Shown here: positions 40,212-50,442 of the stretch, piece by piece
Layout of the letters: every line of letters begins with the position of its first letter
Numbering within the stretch: position 1 is the first letter of the stretch
From: Thalassovita sp.
Lineage (GTDB): Bacteria; Pseudomonadota; Alphaproteobacteria; Rhodobacterales; Rhodobacteraceae
Assembly (NCBI RefSeq): GCF_963691685.1
Contig: NZ_OY829290.1
Span: 2,046,001 to 2,110,000 of the forward strand
DNA length: 64,000 nt
Reading direction: 5' to 3'
Notes under the pieces: generated by a model
Told to the model about the DNA's origin: nothing
What the model saw: the letters and a program-made list of their open reading frames with translations, nothing else
Database searches by the model: none
Program-made: the position numbers and the translations under genes

Positions 40212-42173
40212 ATGATTACAGAACTCGGTCACTTCGCCCTTATCCTGGCCTTCCTGGTCGCCATAGTGCAGTCTGTTGTCCCCCTTATCGGGGCCGCAAA
40301 GCGCTGGCCTGGATGGATGGCATTGGCAGAACCTGCAGCAAATGCGCAGTTTCTGCTTACCGCTTTTTCCTTTGCAGCGCTCACCTATGCCTTTGTGACG
40401 TCAGACTTTTCTGTCGAACTGGTGGTGCTGAACTCGCACTCGCTGAAACCGATGCTCTACAAGGTATCGGGCGTCTGGGGCAACCATGAGGGCTCGATGC
40501 TCCTTTGGGTGCTGATCCTGACGCTGTTTGGCGCCTGTGCCAGCTGGTTTGGCGGCAACCTGCCGCCAACGCTGCGCGCGCGGGTTTTGGCGGTGCAATC
40601 AGCGATTGCGGTCGCGTTCTTTGCCTTCATCATCTTCACCTCCAACCCGTTCCTGCGGTTGGCGATGCCACCGATGGATGGGCAGGACTTGAACCCGCTG
40701 TTGCAGGACCCCGGTTTGGCCTTCCACCCGCCGTTCCTGTATCTGGGCTACGTAGGTCTTTCGATGACCTTCTCCTTTGCGGTGGCCGCTCTGATTGAAG
40801 GTCGGGTCGATGCCGCATGGGGCCGCTGGGTGCGGCCCTGGACCTTGGCGGCCTGGCTGTTCCTGACCATCGGCATCGCGCTGGGGTCCTGGTGGGCCTA
40901 TTACGAACTGGGCTGGGGCGGTTTCTGGTTCTGGGATCCGGTCGAAAACGCCTCCTTCATGCCATGGCTGATCGCAGCGGCGCTGCTGCATTCTGCTATC
41001 GTGGTGGAAAAACGTGAGGCGCTGAAAAGCTGGACGATCCTCCTGGCGATCATGGCCTTTGGCTTCTCGCTGATCGGGACGTTCATTGTGCGCTCGGGCG
41101 TGATCACCTCGGTACATGCTTTTGCCAATGATCCCGAACGCGGCGTGTTCATCCTGATGATCCTTGCGATCTTTATGGGCGGGGCGCTGACGCTTTATGC
41201 GGCGCGTGCCAGCGTGATGGAGGCCAAGGGCATCTTCTCCATGGTCAGCCGTGAAAGCGCGCTGGTGATGAACAATATCCTGCTGGCGGTCAGCTGTTTT
41301 GTGGTCTTCATCGGAACCATCTGGCCCTTGGTGGCGGAACTGGCGATGGGCCGCAAACTGTCGGTCGGTGCGCCATTTTTCAACATGGCCTTCACCCCCT
41401 TCATGGTGGTGCTGGCGCTGCTGTTGCCGCTGGGCGCCATCATGCCGTGGAAACGGGCACGGATCGCCCGCAGCTTCAAGCCGCTGATCCCGGCGCTGGT
41501 GCTGGCGCTTTCAGTGATGGGGCTGGCCTGGGCCATTCAAACTGAGCGGACACTGCTGGGCCCCATTGGTATGTTCCTGGGCACCTGGCTGGTGGCGGGC
41601 GCTGCGGTTGATCTGTGGTCGCGTACAGGCAAGGGCGGCTTTGCCCGCCTGAAACGTCTGCCCCGCGCGGATTGGGGCAAGGCGGTATCGCATGCCGGTG
41701 TTGGCATCGTCTTCCTTGGGGTTTCGGGGCTGATGGCCTGGGAACAGGAAGACATCCGTGTGGTTCAGATCGGCGAAAGATTTGAGATCGCTGGCTTCAC
41801 CCTGTCATTGGACCGGGTGGAAGAGGTCGAAGGCGCCAATTACCTTTCGACCATGGGCTGGGTCACCATCCGCAAAGGCGACCGCGTCATATCGGTCGTG
41901 AACCCTGAAAAGCGGGTCTACCCGGTGGCGCGTATGCCCACCACTGAGGCCGGGATCGACAATGGGTTCCTGCGCGACGTCTATGTTGTGATTGGCGATG
42001 AACAGGCCGGCGGGGGCTACGCGGTGCGCAGCTACTATAAACCCCTGGCCAACTGGATCTGGGGCGGCTCCATCCTGATGGCCTTTGGCGGGTTGCTGAG
42101 CCTGTCTGACCGCCGTCACCGCGTTGCTGCCGGCGCACGCAAAACCAAAGCTGTCGGGGTGCCTGCAGAATGA
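40212..42173 (+). CDS. ccmF: Heme lyase subunit CcmF
   Basis: CcmF, with CcmH and CcmI, attaches heme to apocytochrome c. The protein has 653 residues from the ATG at 40212 (MITELGHFALILAFLVAIVQ), with about 15 membrane segments. The tryptophan-rich heme motif is WGGFWFWDPVENASFMPWL near 238. The surrounding VWGNHEGSMLLWVLIL near 95 and PGLAFHPPFLYLGYVG near 165 are typical. A periplasmic domain lies near residue 550. ccmH overlaps its last 4 bases. Longer in-frame extension to 39942 runs through the holin and is not real. Confidence 0.96.
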   Translation: MITELGHFALILAFLVAIVQSVVPLIGAAKRWPGWMALAEPAANAQFLLTAFSFAALTYAFVTSDFSVELVVLNSHSLKPMLYKVSGVWGNHEGSMLLWVLILTLFGACASWFGGNLPPTLRARVLAVQSAIAVAFFAFIIFTSNPFLRLAMPPMDGQDLNPLLQDPGLAFHPPFLYLGYVGLSMTFSFAVAALIEGRVDAAWGRWVRPWTLAAWLFLTIGIALGSWWAYYELGWGGFWFWDPVENASFMPWLIAAALLHSAIVVEKREALKSWTILLAIMAFGFSLIGTFIVRSGVITSVHAFANDPERGVFILMILAIFMGGALTLYAARASVMEAKGIFSMVSRESALVMNNILLAVSCFVVFIGTIWPLVAELAMGRKLSVGAPFFNMAFTPFMVVLALLLPLGAIMPWKRARIARSFKPLIPALVLALSVMGLAWAIQTERTLLGPIGMFLGTWLVAGAAVDLWSRTGKGGFARLKRLPRADWGKAVSHAGVGIVFLGVSGLMAWEQEDIRVVQIGERFEIAGFTLSLDRVEEVEGANYLSTMGWVTIRKGDRVISVVNPEKRVYPVARMPTTEAGIDNGFLRDVYVVIGDEQAGGGYAVRSYYKPLANWIWGGSILMAFGGLLSLSDRRHRVAAGARKTKAVGVPAE

Positions 42174-42640
42174 TGCGTTTCGTAAAACCCATGGCCGTGA
42201 CGCTGGCCCTTGCGCTGAGCGTCACACCGGCTGTCGCGGTGCAACCGGATGAGATCCTGGCCGATCCAGTGTTGGAAGAACGGGCGCGCGATATCTCCAA
42301 GGATCTGCGCTGTCTGGTTTGCCGGAACGAAAACATCGACGATTCCAACGCCGAACTGGCGCGTGATCTGCGCCTACTGGTGCGCGAACGGCTGGTGGAG
42401 GGCGACAGCAACGGTGAGGTGATCGACTATGTGGTTGATCGCTATGGCGAATATGTGCTGTTGAACCCGACCAGCCGGGGCGCGAATTGGATCCTGTGGT
42501 GGGCCGGGCCGATCATGCTGGTGCTGGGGCTTGGCATCGGTTTCAGCTTCCTGCGGCGGCGCGAAAAGGCGCCTGAGCCAGTGGTCGCCGCCCTCTCAGA
42601 TGAAGAAAAAGAGCGTCTCAAGCAAATTCTCGACGAATAA
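42170..42640 (+). CDS. ccmH: Cytochrome c maturation protein CcmH (CcmL type)
   Basis: CcmH reduces or holds apocytochrome c thiols at the heme lyase. The 156-residue protein has a signal peptide (MAVTLALALSVTPAVA) and the thiol-redox motif LRCLVCRNENI (CxxC near residue 45). A C-terminal membrane anchor follows (ILWWWAGP-like stretch, LWWAGPIMLVLGLGIGFSFL near 108). It overlaps ccmF by 4 bases (ATGA). A CcmI gene is not seen here. Confidence 0.93.
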   Translation: MMRFVKPMAVTLALALSVTPAVAVQPDEILADPVLEERARDISKDLRCLVCRNENIDDSNAELARDLRLLVRERLVEGDSNGEVIDYVVDRYGEYVLLNPTSRGANWILWWAGPIMLVLGLGIGFSFLRRREKAPEPVVAALSDEEKERLKQILDE

Positions 42641-42705
42641 CGCCGCGTTTGGGTTTTAACTGACCGTTGGGTCACCTAAGTTGCACTCGAGAAGAGGGAG
42701 AGCCC

Positions 42706-43485
42706 ATGGAATACGAAACAATTAAGCTTGAGATTTCCAAAGACGGCGTGGCGATTTTGACGCTGAACCGCCCGGATAAAATGAACGCGCTGAACACCCA
42801 GATGCGGGCTGAAATCACCCATGCGGCGCAAGAGGCGGCGGGCAAGGCACGGGTTCTGGTGCTGACCGGCGCGGGCAAGGCGTTCTGCTCGGGCCAGGAT
42901 CTGAGCGACCGCGCCAATGCCAACAATCTGGATCTGGAACGCACCCTGCGGGACGAATACGGCCCGATGTTGCGTGCGATCTATGACTGCCCGATCCCGA
43001 CCATCTGCGCGGTGAACGGCGCAGCAGCCGGGGCAGGGGCGAACCTGGCGCTGGCGGCGGACGTGGTGATCGCCAAGGAAAGCGCATACTTCCTGCAGGC
43101 GTTTTCGCGCATCGGCCTGATCCCTGATGCCGGCGGCACCTACTGGATGACCCGCAACATGGGTATGGGCAAGGCGATGGGCGCGGCGCTGTTCGCAGAT
43201 AAGATCTCAGCCCGCCAGGCAGATGACTGGGGCCTGATCTGGGAAGCGGTGCCGGATGCCGAGTTTACCGCGATCTGCAAGGCCCGCGCGCTGCATCTGG
43301 CCAAAGGCCCGACCCTGGCCTATGAGCACATCAAATCGGCGATCCGCGGCAGCTGGGACAACTCGTTGGAGCAGCAGCTGGAACTTGAGGGCCGCAAACA
43401 AGGCACCTGCGGTCAGAGCCGTGATTTCAAAGAGGGTGTTGTGGCCTTCCTGGAAAAGCGCCCACCGCACTACGAAGGTCGCTGA
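42706..43485 (+). CDS. paaG: PaaG-like enoyl-CoA hydratase/isomerase
   Basis: This 259-residue crotonase-fold enzyme resembles PaaG, the 2-(1,2-epoxy-1,2-dihydrophenyl)acetyl-CoA isomerase of phenylacetate degradation. The oxyanion hole motifs are GAGKAFCSGQDLSDR near 60 and NGAAAGAGANLALAAD near 103. The acid catalyst lies in FSRIGLIPDAGGTYWMTRNM near 140, with the Asp expected in PaaG. No other paa genes are in view, so a different enoyl-CoA hydratase or isomerase is possible. The start at 42706 follows GAGGGAGAG. A terminator follows. Confidence 0.88.
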   Translation: MEYETIKLEISKDGVAILTLNRPDKMNALNTQMRAEITHAAQEAAGKARVLVLTGAGKAFCSGQDLSDRANANNLDLERTLRDEYGPMLRAIYDCPIPTICAVNGAAAGAGANLALAADVVIAKESAYFLQAFSRIGLIPDAGGTYWMTRNMGMGKAMGAALFADKISARQADDWGLIWEAVPDAEFTAICKARALHLAKGPTLAYEHIKSAIRGSWDNSLEQQLELEGRKQGTCGQSRDFKEGVVAFLEKRPPHYEGR

Positions 43486-43503
43486 TGCCAACAAAGTTCT
43501 ACC

Positions 43504-43534
43504 AAAGGGCGTCCCCAGAGGGCGCCCTTTTTCG
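43504..43534 (+). terminator. Terminator after paaG
   Basis: The 8-bp arms AAAGGGCG (43504-43511) and CGCCCTTT (43523-43530), followed by TTTTTC, form a clear Rho-independent terminator 18 bases after the stop codon. Confidence 0.9.
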
Positions 43535-43676
43535 TCAAAAGGCGGCATTTTAACGTGAATATTAGGTAAATCTTTATTAGCCGCTTGAAATGTCAGAACA
43601 TTGGGTCAGTTAAATCTAGAAGTTGATTAAAATGAACATTTGATGCCGTAACAGCACCTTAGTGCACGGGGGTGAA

Positions 43677-44099
43677 ATGCCCGCAAGTTATCAAGTCTAC
43701 CCGGATCAACAGCTTCTCTATGTGCGTTACGAGGGGCATCATCACACTCGTCAGACTGATGATCTGTTGCCTTATTATCAGCTGGATCCAATGGTCATGA
43801 CCGGAATGCGCTGCATGATCGATTGCGAAAATCTGACAAGCGCCAAGATTGACATCGATTTGAGACGCCAACAGATGGATCGGCTGTGTGCGTTGCTGAA
43901 AGACTCAGCGAAGGATTGGCCCATCGTCTACTATTGCCCCAACAAGGTCAGTCAAAGCCTGACGGCCATGACCGCCAAGATGTGGGCGGAATATGAGGGG
44001 GTCACATTTCAGATGGCGAAAACTCGCGAAGAGCTAGCCGAAATTTTGAACGAGCCGCTGGATTTCGTCGATATGATTCTGCAGCGGTCAACGACGTAA
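43677..44099 (+). CDS. STAS/SpoIIAA-like family protein, paralogue 6
   Basis: This 140-residue protein starts at the ATG at 43677 (MPASYQVYPDQQLLYVRYEG), 4 bases after a GGGGGTG site; the frame could begin at 43662. It belongs to the same family as the five genes at 15110-17533: N-terminal VYPDxxLLYVRYxG, central MIDCENLTSAKIDIDLRRQQ and the IVYYCPNKVSQSLTAMTAKM block with its tryptophan. Unlike those, it has a GHHHT motif right after the RYEG, shared with paralogue 7. The surrounding intergenic DNA (43560-43660, 44100-44280) is AT-rich. Function unknown. Confidence 0.82.
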   Translation: MPASYQVYPDQQLLYVRYEGHHHTRQTDDLLPYYQLDPMVMTGMRCMIDCENLTSAKIDIDLRRQQMDRLCALLKDSAKDWPIVYYCPNKVSQSLTAMTAKMWAEYEGVTFQMAKTREELAEILNEPLDFVDMILQRSTT

Positions 44100-44285
44100 C
44101 ATATCTTTAACGCGTGTAAGCTATGCTGCGCGGTAACCTTGGATCATCCCATTTCAAGTAAAGAGCGCTCTGACCCTAGGGGGAAACATCCATTGGTGTA
44201 ATTTCCTCATTATGTCAGTGACTTGCCGCATTCTCCGTCTGTAAGCTGAGGTGCTGCGTGTGGTTTTGTTCGAGAGGATGTGGTG

Positions 44286-44705
44286 ATGAGTGTGTCCTAT
44301 ACTGTGTTGCCTGAGTATCAGCTTCATTATGCGCGTTACTTTGGTCATCATCATACAGTTCATACAAGTCAGTTGTTGGCTGACTACCGGCGCGATCCTC
44401 TCATCCATCGCGGCTTGCGGTCGGTTCTGGACTTCTCGCGTATTCAAAGCGCCGAGTTGGACCTGGATCTGCGCCGGCGGCAGATGGAAGATCTTTATGC
44501 GATGTTTCATGAGCCCGGCACGATCTGGTGCGTGACCTATTACTGCCCTACCGAGATCAGCCGCGGCCTGACCTCTATGCAGCAAAAGATGTGGGAAGCC
44601 CGGCCGGACGTTGATTTTCTGGTGGCCGAAGACATCCGCGACGTCGCGGAGAAGCTGGATGTGGGCGAGGCCATCATCCGCGCCTTGATCAAACACGAAG
44701 CCTGA
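44286..44705 (+). CDS. STAS/SpoIIAA-like family protein, paralogue 7
   Basis: The 139-residue product starts at the ATG at 44286 (MSVSYTVLPEYQLHYARYFG), behind GAGAGG. It is a sister of paralogue 6: GHHHTVHTSQLLADYRRDP, VLDFSRIQSAELDLDLRRRQ, VTYYCPTEISRGLTSMQQKM and a tryptophan follow in the same order. The His triplet could bind metal, but the family has no proof of it. The long space before it (187 bases, AT-rich) suggests its own promoter. Its neighbour gltA lies convergent. Function unknown. Confidence 0.82.
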   Translation: MSVSYTVLPEYQLHYARYFGHHHTVHTSQLLADYRRDPLIHRGLRSVLDFSRIQSAELDLDLRRRQMEDLYAMFHEPGTIWCVTYYCPTEISRGLTSMQQKMWEARPDVDFLVAEDIRDVAEKLDVGEAIIRALIKHEA

Positions 44706-44778
44706 TTGCCAGTTCCACACCGTCGCACAGAAAAGGGCCGCCCGAAGGCGACCCCTAAATCCTTGATCCGCTAGGATA

Positions 44779-46074
44779 TTAGCGGTTTTCAACATCCACG
44801 TAATCGCGGTTGATCTCACCCAGGTACAGCTGGCGCGGACGACCGATTTTGTTCTGTGGATCTGCGATCATTTCTTTCCACTGCGAGACCCAGCCGACGG
44901 TGCGCGACAGCGCGAAGATCGGGGTGAACATCGAGGTCGGGAAGCCGAGGGCTTCGAAAATGATGCCCGAGTAGAAGTCTACGTTCGGGAACAGCTTCTT
45001 CTCGATGAAGTAGGGGTCTTCCAGCGCGATGCGCTCCAGTTCTTTGGCAACCTGCAGCAGCGGGTTGTCTTCGACGCCCAGCAGTTCCAGCACTTCGTCG
45101 GCGGATTCTTTCAGAACCTTCGCACGCGGGTCGGTGTTTTTGTAGACACGGTGACCAAAGCCCATCAGACGGAACGGATCGTTCTTGTCCTTGGCGCGTT
45201 CGATGAATTCCGGAATGCGATCGACGGTGCCGATTTCCTTCAGCATTTCCAGACATGCCTGGTTTGCACCACCATGCGCCGGGCCCCAGAGGCAGGCGAT
45301 GCCAGCAGCGATACAGGCAAACGGGTTGGCACCCGAGGACGATGCCAGACGCACGGTCGAGGTCGAAGCGTTCTGTTCGTGGTCGGCGTGCAGCGTGAAG
45401 ATACGGTCCATCGCGCGGCTGACGATCGGGTTCACTTCATACTGTTCTGCAGGCACCGAGAAACACATGTGCAGGAAGTTTGCTGCGTAATCCAGATCGT
45501 TGCGCGGATATACAAACGGCTGACCGATCGAGTATTTATAAGCCATCGCAGCGATGGTCGGCATCTTGGCGATCAGACGGTGCGACGCAATCTCACGCTG
45601 GCGCGGATCCGCGATATCGGTCGAGTCGTGGTAGAAGGCTGCCATGGCGCCAACAACACCCACCATGATCGCCATCGGGTGTGCATCCCGGCGGAAACCA
45701 CGGAAGAAGTTGTGCATCTGTTCGTGGATCATGGTGTGGCGGGTGATCGTGGTCTCAAACTCTTCCAGCTGAGCCGCGGTCGGCAGCGCACCGTAAAGCA
45801 GCAGGTAGCACACTTCGAGGTAATGCGACTGGCCAGCCAGCTGATCGATCGGGTAGCCGCGGTGCAGCAGCTCACCTTTGTTGCCATCGATATAGGTGAT
45901 GGTGCTGTCGCACGACGCGGTCGAGGTGAAGCCCGGATCGTAAGTGAAGACGCCGCCCTGTGCGTAGAGCTTGCGGATGTCGATCACATCAGGGCCAGCC
46001 GTGGGGCTGAACATTGGCAGCTCCAAAGATTTCCCGTCAAACGTCAGCGTTGCGCTTTTGGTCGATTCCGTCAT
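44779..46074 (-). CDS. gltA: Citrate synthase
   Basis: Citrate synthase condenses oxaloacetate and acetyl-CoA to start the citric acid cycle. The 431-residue protein is of the large hexameric type. Key residues are in [20 protein letters not shown] near 72, in the first catalytic histidine segment [20 protein letters not shown] near 235, in [16 protein letters not shown] [18 protein letters not shown] near 270, and in [18 protein letters not shown] near 310. ATG at 46074. The leader contains a perfect 9-bp GC hairpin (46100-46119). gltX lies upstream on the same strand. Confidence 0.97.
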   Translation of the reverse strand: MTESTKSATLTFDGKSLELPMFSPTAGPDVIDIRKLYAQGGVFTYDPGFTSTASCDSTITYIDGNKGELLHRGYPIDQLAGQSHYLEVCYLLLYGALPTAAQLEEFETTITRHTMIHEQMHNFFRGFRRDAHPMAIMVGVVGAMAAFYHDSTDIADPRQREIASHRLIAKMPTIAAMAYKYSIGQPFVYPRNDLDYAANFLHMCFSVPAEQYEVNPIVSRAMDRIFTLHADHEQNASTSTVRLASSSGANPFACIAAGIACLWGPAHGGANQACLEMLKEIGTVDRIPEFIERAKDKNDPFRLMGFGHRVYKNTDPRAKVLKESADEVLELLGVEDNPLLQVAKELERIALEDPYFIEKKLFPNVDFYSGIIFEALGFPTSMFTPIFALSRTVGWVSQWKEMIADPQNKIGRPRQLYLGEINRDYVDVENR

Positions 46075-46179
46075 GGTTTTCCCTTCATCACATGGCTCAG
46101 CGCGCCCGGACGGGCGCGCGGCGTTGCACTATTTTGTTGGCCGTTTTGGCATTTAGGAGGGACCGTTTGGTCCCCGCCG

Positions 46180-47580
46180 TCAGCCTGCGGCGTCGGTCAG
46201 ACGGGCAAGTGTTTCGTCCTGCCCGAGGACCAGCATCATGTCAAAGACACTAGGGGTAGCAGCGCGCCCAGCAAGAGCGGCACGCAACGGTCCGGCAAGT
46301 TTTCCGAACTTCATCCCCTGCGCTTCGGCAAACTGGTTGGCCGTGGCCTCCAGTTCGTCACGCGTCCAGCTAACATTTTGCAAATGCGGCGTCAATTCCT
46401 TCAGTATACCACGGGATACATCATCCAGGTGTTTTGCCGCCTTTTCCTCAACGTCAATTGGCCGGCTTGCCAGGGCAAAGCGTGATTTTTCAATAAGTTG
46501 AGGGAAGGTTTTTGCGCCGGTCTTGGTGCAATAGAGCGCCTTACGTAGAACTACGTTCTGCGCCTCGGTCAGCGCCTCTTCGCCGGTTGCGGCCAGAAAA
46601 GCCTCCAACTCATGCAGCACTGCAGCATCTTCCGTTGCGGCCATATGCTGACCACAGAGGTTTTCCAGTTTTTTGAAATCAAACCGGGCCGGCGATTTGC
46701 CGATGCCGTTCATGCCGAACCATTCCTGCGCCTGCGCGTCGGTGAAGAACTCATCATCGCCGTGGCTCCAGCCCAGACGCGCCAGATAGTTGCGCATACC
46801 TGCCGCCGGGTAGCCCATCGCCTGATATTCTTCGACACCCAGCGCACCGTGGCGTTTGCTGAGCTTCTTGCCGTCGCCACCGTGGATCAGCGGGATATGG
46901 CCCCAGACCGGAACGTCCCAGCCCATCGCGTCATAGATCATCATCTGACGCGCGGCATTGTTCAGGTGGTCGTCGCCACGGATCACATGGGTCACGCCCA
47001 TATCGTGGTCATCCACCACCACGGCCAGCATATAAACCGGCGTGCCGTCGGAACGCAGCAGGATCATATCGTCCAGCTGATCGTTGCGGATGGTCACATC
47101 GCCCTGCACCTCATCCTTAATGACGGTGCTGCCTTCCTGCGGTGCCTTGATCCGCACCACATAAGGCGCATCGGGGTGGCTGTCCGCAGCCGCCTCACGC
47201 CAGGGCGAGCGGTAGTGGGTCGATTTGCCAGCGGCGCGGGCTTCATCGCGGAAGGTTTGGATTTCTTCCTGTGTTGCGAAGCACTTATAGGCTTTGCCTT
47301 CGGCCAACAGCTGGTTGGCCACCTCGGCGTGACGATCAGCGCGTTCGAACTGGCTGATGACTTCACCGTCGTGATCCAGCCCCAGCCACTCCATGCCTTT
47401 CAGGATGGCAGCGGTTGCTTCGGGGGTGGAACGCTCGCGGTCCGTGTCCTCAATCCGCAGCAGGAACTTGCCGCCGCGGCCCCGGGCGTAAAGCCAGTTG
47501 AACAGCGCGGTACGGGCGCCACCGATGTGCAGATAGCCGGTGGGGGACGGGGCGAAACGGGTCACGACTTGTGTCGACAT
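46180..47580 (-). CDS. gltX: Glutamyl-tRNA synthetase
   Basis: This 466-residue class I synthetase charges glutamate on tRNA. The HIGH motif is [20 protein letters not shown] near residue 10-29, with the KMSKS counterpart [17 protein letters not shown] near 242. The rest of the body and the C-terminal anticodon-binding helices are complete. The start at 47580 ([20 protein letters not shown]) fits the family. Alphaproteobacteria often have two such enzymes, one mischarging tRNA-Gln; which type this is cannot be told by eye. gltA follows after 105 bases. Confidence 0.96.
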   Translation of the reverse strand: MSTQVVTRFAPSPTGYLHIGGARTALFNWLYARGRGGKFLLRIEDTDRERSTPEATAAILKGMEWLGLDHDGEVISQFERADRHAEVANQLLAEGKAYKCFATQEEIQTFRDEARAAGKSTHYRSPWREAAADSHPDAPYVVRIKAPQEGSTVIKDEVQGDVTIRNDQLDDMILLRSDGTPVYMLAVVVDDHDMGVTHVIRGDDHLNNAARQMMIYDAMGWDVPVWGHIPLIHGGDGKKLSKRHGALGVEEYQAMGYPAAGMRNYLARLGWSHGDDEFFTDAQAQEWFGMNGIGKSPARFDFKKLENLCGQHMAATEDAAVLHELEAFLAATGEEALTEAQNVVLRKALYCTKTGAKTFPQLIEKSRFALASRPIDVEEKAAKHLDDVSRGILKELTPHLQNVSWTRDELEATANQFAEAQGMKFGKLAGPLRAALAGRAATPSVFDMMLVLGQDETLARLTDAAG

Positions 47581-47659
47581 GCGGGTATTAACCTTTCGGT
47601 AACCAGGAAGATCGTATCATTTCCGCCTGTCTATCCATGCGAACCTTTAGGGGCAAGGC

Positions 47660-49702
47660 TTGGCTCTGTTGCCGGACATCATTGCAAGGGCAAATACGCT
47701 GCTGTTGACCCAGCGCGGCCATCTGTTCCCTTGGGCACCGGTGTTTCTGGCCCTGGGGATCGGCAGCTATTTCGCGCTGCTGGCGGAGCCTGCGCCGCTG
47801 ATGCTTTTGGGGGGCGCTGCGATCTCTGTCGCTGCGGCCCTTCTGGCGCTGTGGCTGAAATCCGGCGCGGCCCCTTTGATCTGGGCCTTGGCGCTGCTGG
47901 CGGCGGGGCTGCCCTTGGCGGCGATGCGGGCGCATCTGGTGGCGGGCCCGGTGCTGAGCTATCGCTACTACGGCCCGGTGGAGGGGCGGGTGGTTGGCCT
48001 CGACAGGTCGGCCTCCGGCGCCTTGCGGGTGACATTGGATCAGGCGGTTCTGGCGCGATTGGCCCCGCAGGCGACACCGCGGCGCTTGCGGGTTGCGCTG
48101 CACGGCGATCAGCACTGGCATGCGCCTGAGCCGGGGGAGCGTGTGTTGGTCACCGCCCATCTGTCGCCACCCGCTGGCCCGGCGGAGCCGGGCGGGTTTG
48201 ATTTTCGCCGCCACGCCTGGTTTCAGCGCCTTGGGGCCGTGGGATATGCCCGCACGCCGCTGTTGCTGCTGGAACCGGCCACCGAGGGCAGCGTTGCACG
48301 GCTGCGGATGGATCTGTCCACTCGGATCAAAACCGCCTTGCCCGGTGAACGTGGCGCGGTTGCGGCGGCGTTGATGACCGGGGATCGCACCGCGCTGTCG
48401 GCGGATCTGCTGCGGGATTTGCGCCGGGCCAATCTGGCGCATCTCTTGGCGATATCGGGGCTGCATATGGGATTGGTCAGTGGCTTTGTCTTTGCGCTGG
48501 TCCGGCTGATGCTGGCGGCGGTGCCCTACATTGGCCTGCGCGTCCCGGCGAAGAAAATCGCCGCCCTTGCCGCCCTGACCGCCGCTGCCGGCTATCTGCT
48601 GCTCTCTGGCGGCAATGTCGCGACGGAGCGTGCCTTTGTCATGGTGGCGGTGATGCTGGTGGCGCTGCTGTTTGACCGGCGCGCTATCTCGCTCAGGGCG
48701 GTGGCGGTCGCGGCATTGGTGGTGCTGGTGTTGCGACCAGAAAGCCTGTTAAGCCCCGGTTTTCAAATGTCCTTTGCGGCCACAACAGCGCTTGTCGCCG
48801 TCTTTGCGGGCCTGCGGGACAGCAACCGCCTGCCACGCGGCAGGCTGGGCGGTCCTTTGACCTTGATCTTGTCATCTGCGGTGGCGGGGCTGGCCACGGC
48901 CCCCTTTGCCGCGGCGCATTTCAACATGGTGTCGCAGATGGGGCTCTTGGCCAATCTGGCTTCGGTGCCTTTGATGGGGGCCTTTGTGATGCCCGCGGCG
49001 GTGCTGGCCGCCGTGGTGATGCCCTTGGGGTTGGAGGCCTGGCCGCTGTGGCTGATGGGGCAGGGGATTGCCTGGATCATGGTGGTGGCCCACTGGATAT
49101 CTGAGCAGGAGATGGCGGTGCGTCATGTGGTTAGCCCGGGCAGCCATGTCTTGCCGCTGCTCAGCCTTGGCGTCTTATGTGTCATCCTCTGGCAGGGGCG
49201 ATTGCGCTGGGGTGGCAGCGCGCTGATTGCCTTGGGTTTGGCGGGCTGGATGCAAAGCGAACGGCCTGATCTGTTGATTGCGGAAAACGGTGGGTTGGTT
49301 GGCGTGGCAACACCTGACGGGCGGGCCTTGTCCAAATCCCGCGGGTCTGGATTTGTCGCTGGCGTCTGGTTGGAAAACGACGGCGCGCCGATGTCGCAGG
49401 AGGCGGCCGCCGCGCTGTGGCCCGCGCATGTGGCGGTGGAGCAGGGGGCGCTGCGGGTGATCGCGGGCAAGAAAGCAGCGGCAGATGCATGGTGTAACAA
49501 GGGCGATTGGCTGGTCAGCAATCAGCGGATTGAACAGCCCTTGCCCTGTCAGGTCTTTGATCCGAAATCCCTGAAACATACAGGCAGCATCGCGGTGTTT
49601 GACCGGGCAGATGGCCCCAGAATCGAAACCGCCCGCCAAAGGGCGGGCGATCGTTTGTGGAACCAATGGGTCTGGCGAAAGGAGCGGCCAGCAACCCGTT
49701 GA
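47660..49702 (+). CDS. comEC: ComEC/Rec2 family DNA uptake channel
   Basis: ComEC carries single-stranded DNA across the inner membrane in natural competence and DNA uptake. The 680-residue protein has an N-terminal DUF4131-like region (about residues 28-200) and the competence domain with many helices. The core sequence LLAISGLHMGLVSGFVFAL near 265 and SGGNVATERAFVMVAVMLVA near 315 are hallmark stretches. The C-terminal metallo-beta-lactamase domain found in Gram-positive ComEC is absent; only about 120 extra residues follow. The TTG start at 47660 is the best of the alternatives but is weakly supported. It ends 10 bases from the convergent lexA. Confidence 0.9.
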   Translation: MALLPDIIARANTLLLTQRGHLFPWAPVFLALGIGSYFALLAEPAPLMLLGGAAISVAAALLALWLKSGAAPLIWALALLAAGLPLAAMRAHLVAGPVLSYRYYGPVEGRVVGLDRSASGALRVTLDQAVLARLAPQATPRRLRVALHGDQHWHAPEPGERVLVTAHLSPPAGPAEPGGFDFRRHAWFQRLGAVGYARTPLLLLEPATEGSVARLRMDLSTRIKTALPGERGAVAAALMTGDRTALSADLLRDLRRANLAHLLAISGLHMGLVSGFVFALVRLMLAAVPYIGLRVPAKKIAALAALTAAAGYLLLSGGNVATERAFVMVAVMLVALLFDRRAISLRAVAVAALVVLVLRPESLLSPGFQMSFAATTALVAVFAGLRDSNRLPRGRLGGPLTLILSSAVAGLATAPFAAAHFNMVSQMGLLANLASVPLMGAFVMPAAVLAAVVMPLGLEAWPLWLMGQGIAWIMVVAHWISEQEMAVRHVVSPGSHVLPLLSLGVLCVILWQGRLRWGGSALIALGLAGWMQSERPDLLIAENGGLVGVATPDGRALSKSRGSGFVAGVWLENDGAPMSQEAAAALWPAHVAVEQGALRVIAGKKAAADAWCNKGDWLVSNQRIEQPLPCQVFDPKSLKHTGSIAVFDRADGPRIETARQRAGDRLWNQWVWRKERPATR

Positions 49703-49712
49703 TTGAATTTCC

Positions 49713-50411
49713 TTAGTAGCTGCGGATCAGCCCGACCAGACGCCCCTGCACCTTGACCCGATCCGAGGGGAAAATGCGGGTTTCATAGGCGGGGTTTGCG
49801 GCCTCCAGCGCGATGTTGCTGCCCTTGCGGCGCAGGGTTTTCAGTGTGGCCTCCTGATCCTCAACCAGAGCGACCACAATGTCACCGTCATCTGCGGTGC
49901 GGGTTTCGCGGATGATCACCACATCGCCGTCATTGATGCCGGCGTTGATCATCGAGTCCCCTTTGACCTCCAGCGCGTAATGCTCATAGCCGGAGGTCAG
50001 CATGGAGCCAGGCACGGCCACGTTATGGCTAACCTCGCTGATCGCCTCAATCGGGACACCGGCGGCGATGCGGCCCATCACCGGCAGCTCCTGCGCATGG
50101 ATCACCTCAACAGGCTGCGCAGCGGGCGGGGTGGCATCAGGGCGGCCGCCCTCAATCACCTTGGGGCTGAAGCCGGCGGTGGCTTCCCCGCCCATGCTTT
50201 CAGGCAGTTTCACAATCTCAATGGCGCGGGCGCGGTGGGCCAGGCGGCGGATGAAGCCGCGTTCTTCCAGCGCAGTGATCAGCCGGTGGATTCCCGACTT
50301 GGACCGCAGGTCCAGCGCCTCTTTCATTTCATCAAAGGAGGGGGGCACGCCATCCTGCTGCACCCGCCTATGGATGAACTGCAAAAGATCGAGCTGTTTT
50401 TTGGTCAGCAT
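49713..50411 (-). CDS. lexA: LexA repressor
   Basis: LexA represses the SOS genes and cleaves itself when RecA is active. The start at 50411 ([20 protein letters not shown]) gives 232 residues, typical for alphaproteobacteria. The helix-turn-helix lies in [20 protein letters not shown] (about 25-44). The cleavage site is the Ala-Gly in [11 protein letters not shown]. The catalytic Ser is in [16 protein letters not shown] near 150, and the lysine in [11 protein letters not shown] near 189. The frame extends to 50576 but would add a foreign-looking part. A LexA box lies 32 bases upstream. Confidence 0.97.
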   Translation of the reverse strand: MLTKKQLDLLQFIHRRVQQDGVPPSFDEMKEALDLRSKSGIHRLITALEERGFIRRLAHRARAIEIVKLPESMGGEATAGFSPKVIEGGRPDATPPAAQPVEVIHAQELPVMGRIAAGVPIEAISEVSHNVAVPGSMLTSGYEHYALEVKGDSMINAGINDGDVVIIRETRTADDGDIVVALVEDQEATLKTLRRKGSNIALEAANPAYETRIFPSDRVKVQGRLVGLIRSY

Positions 50412-50442
50412 GGAACGCACCCTCGCCTGTTGGTTTGGGTTT

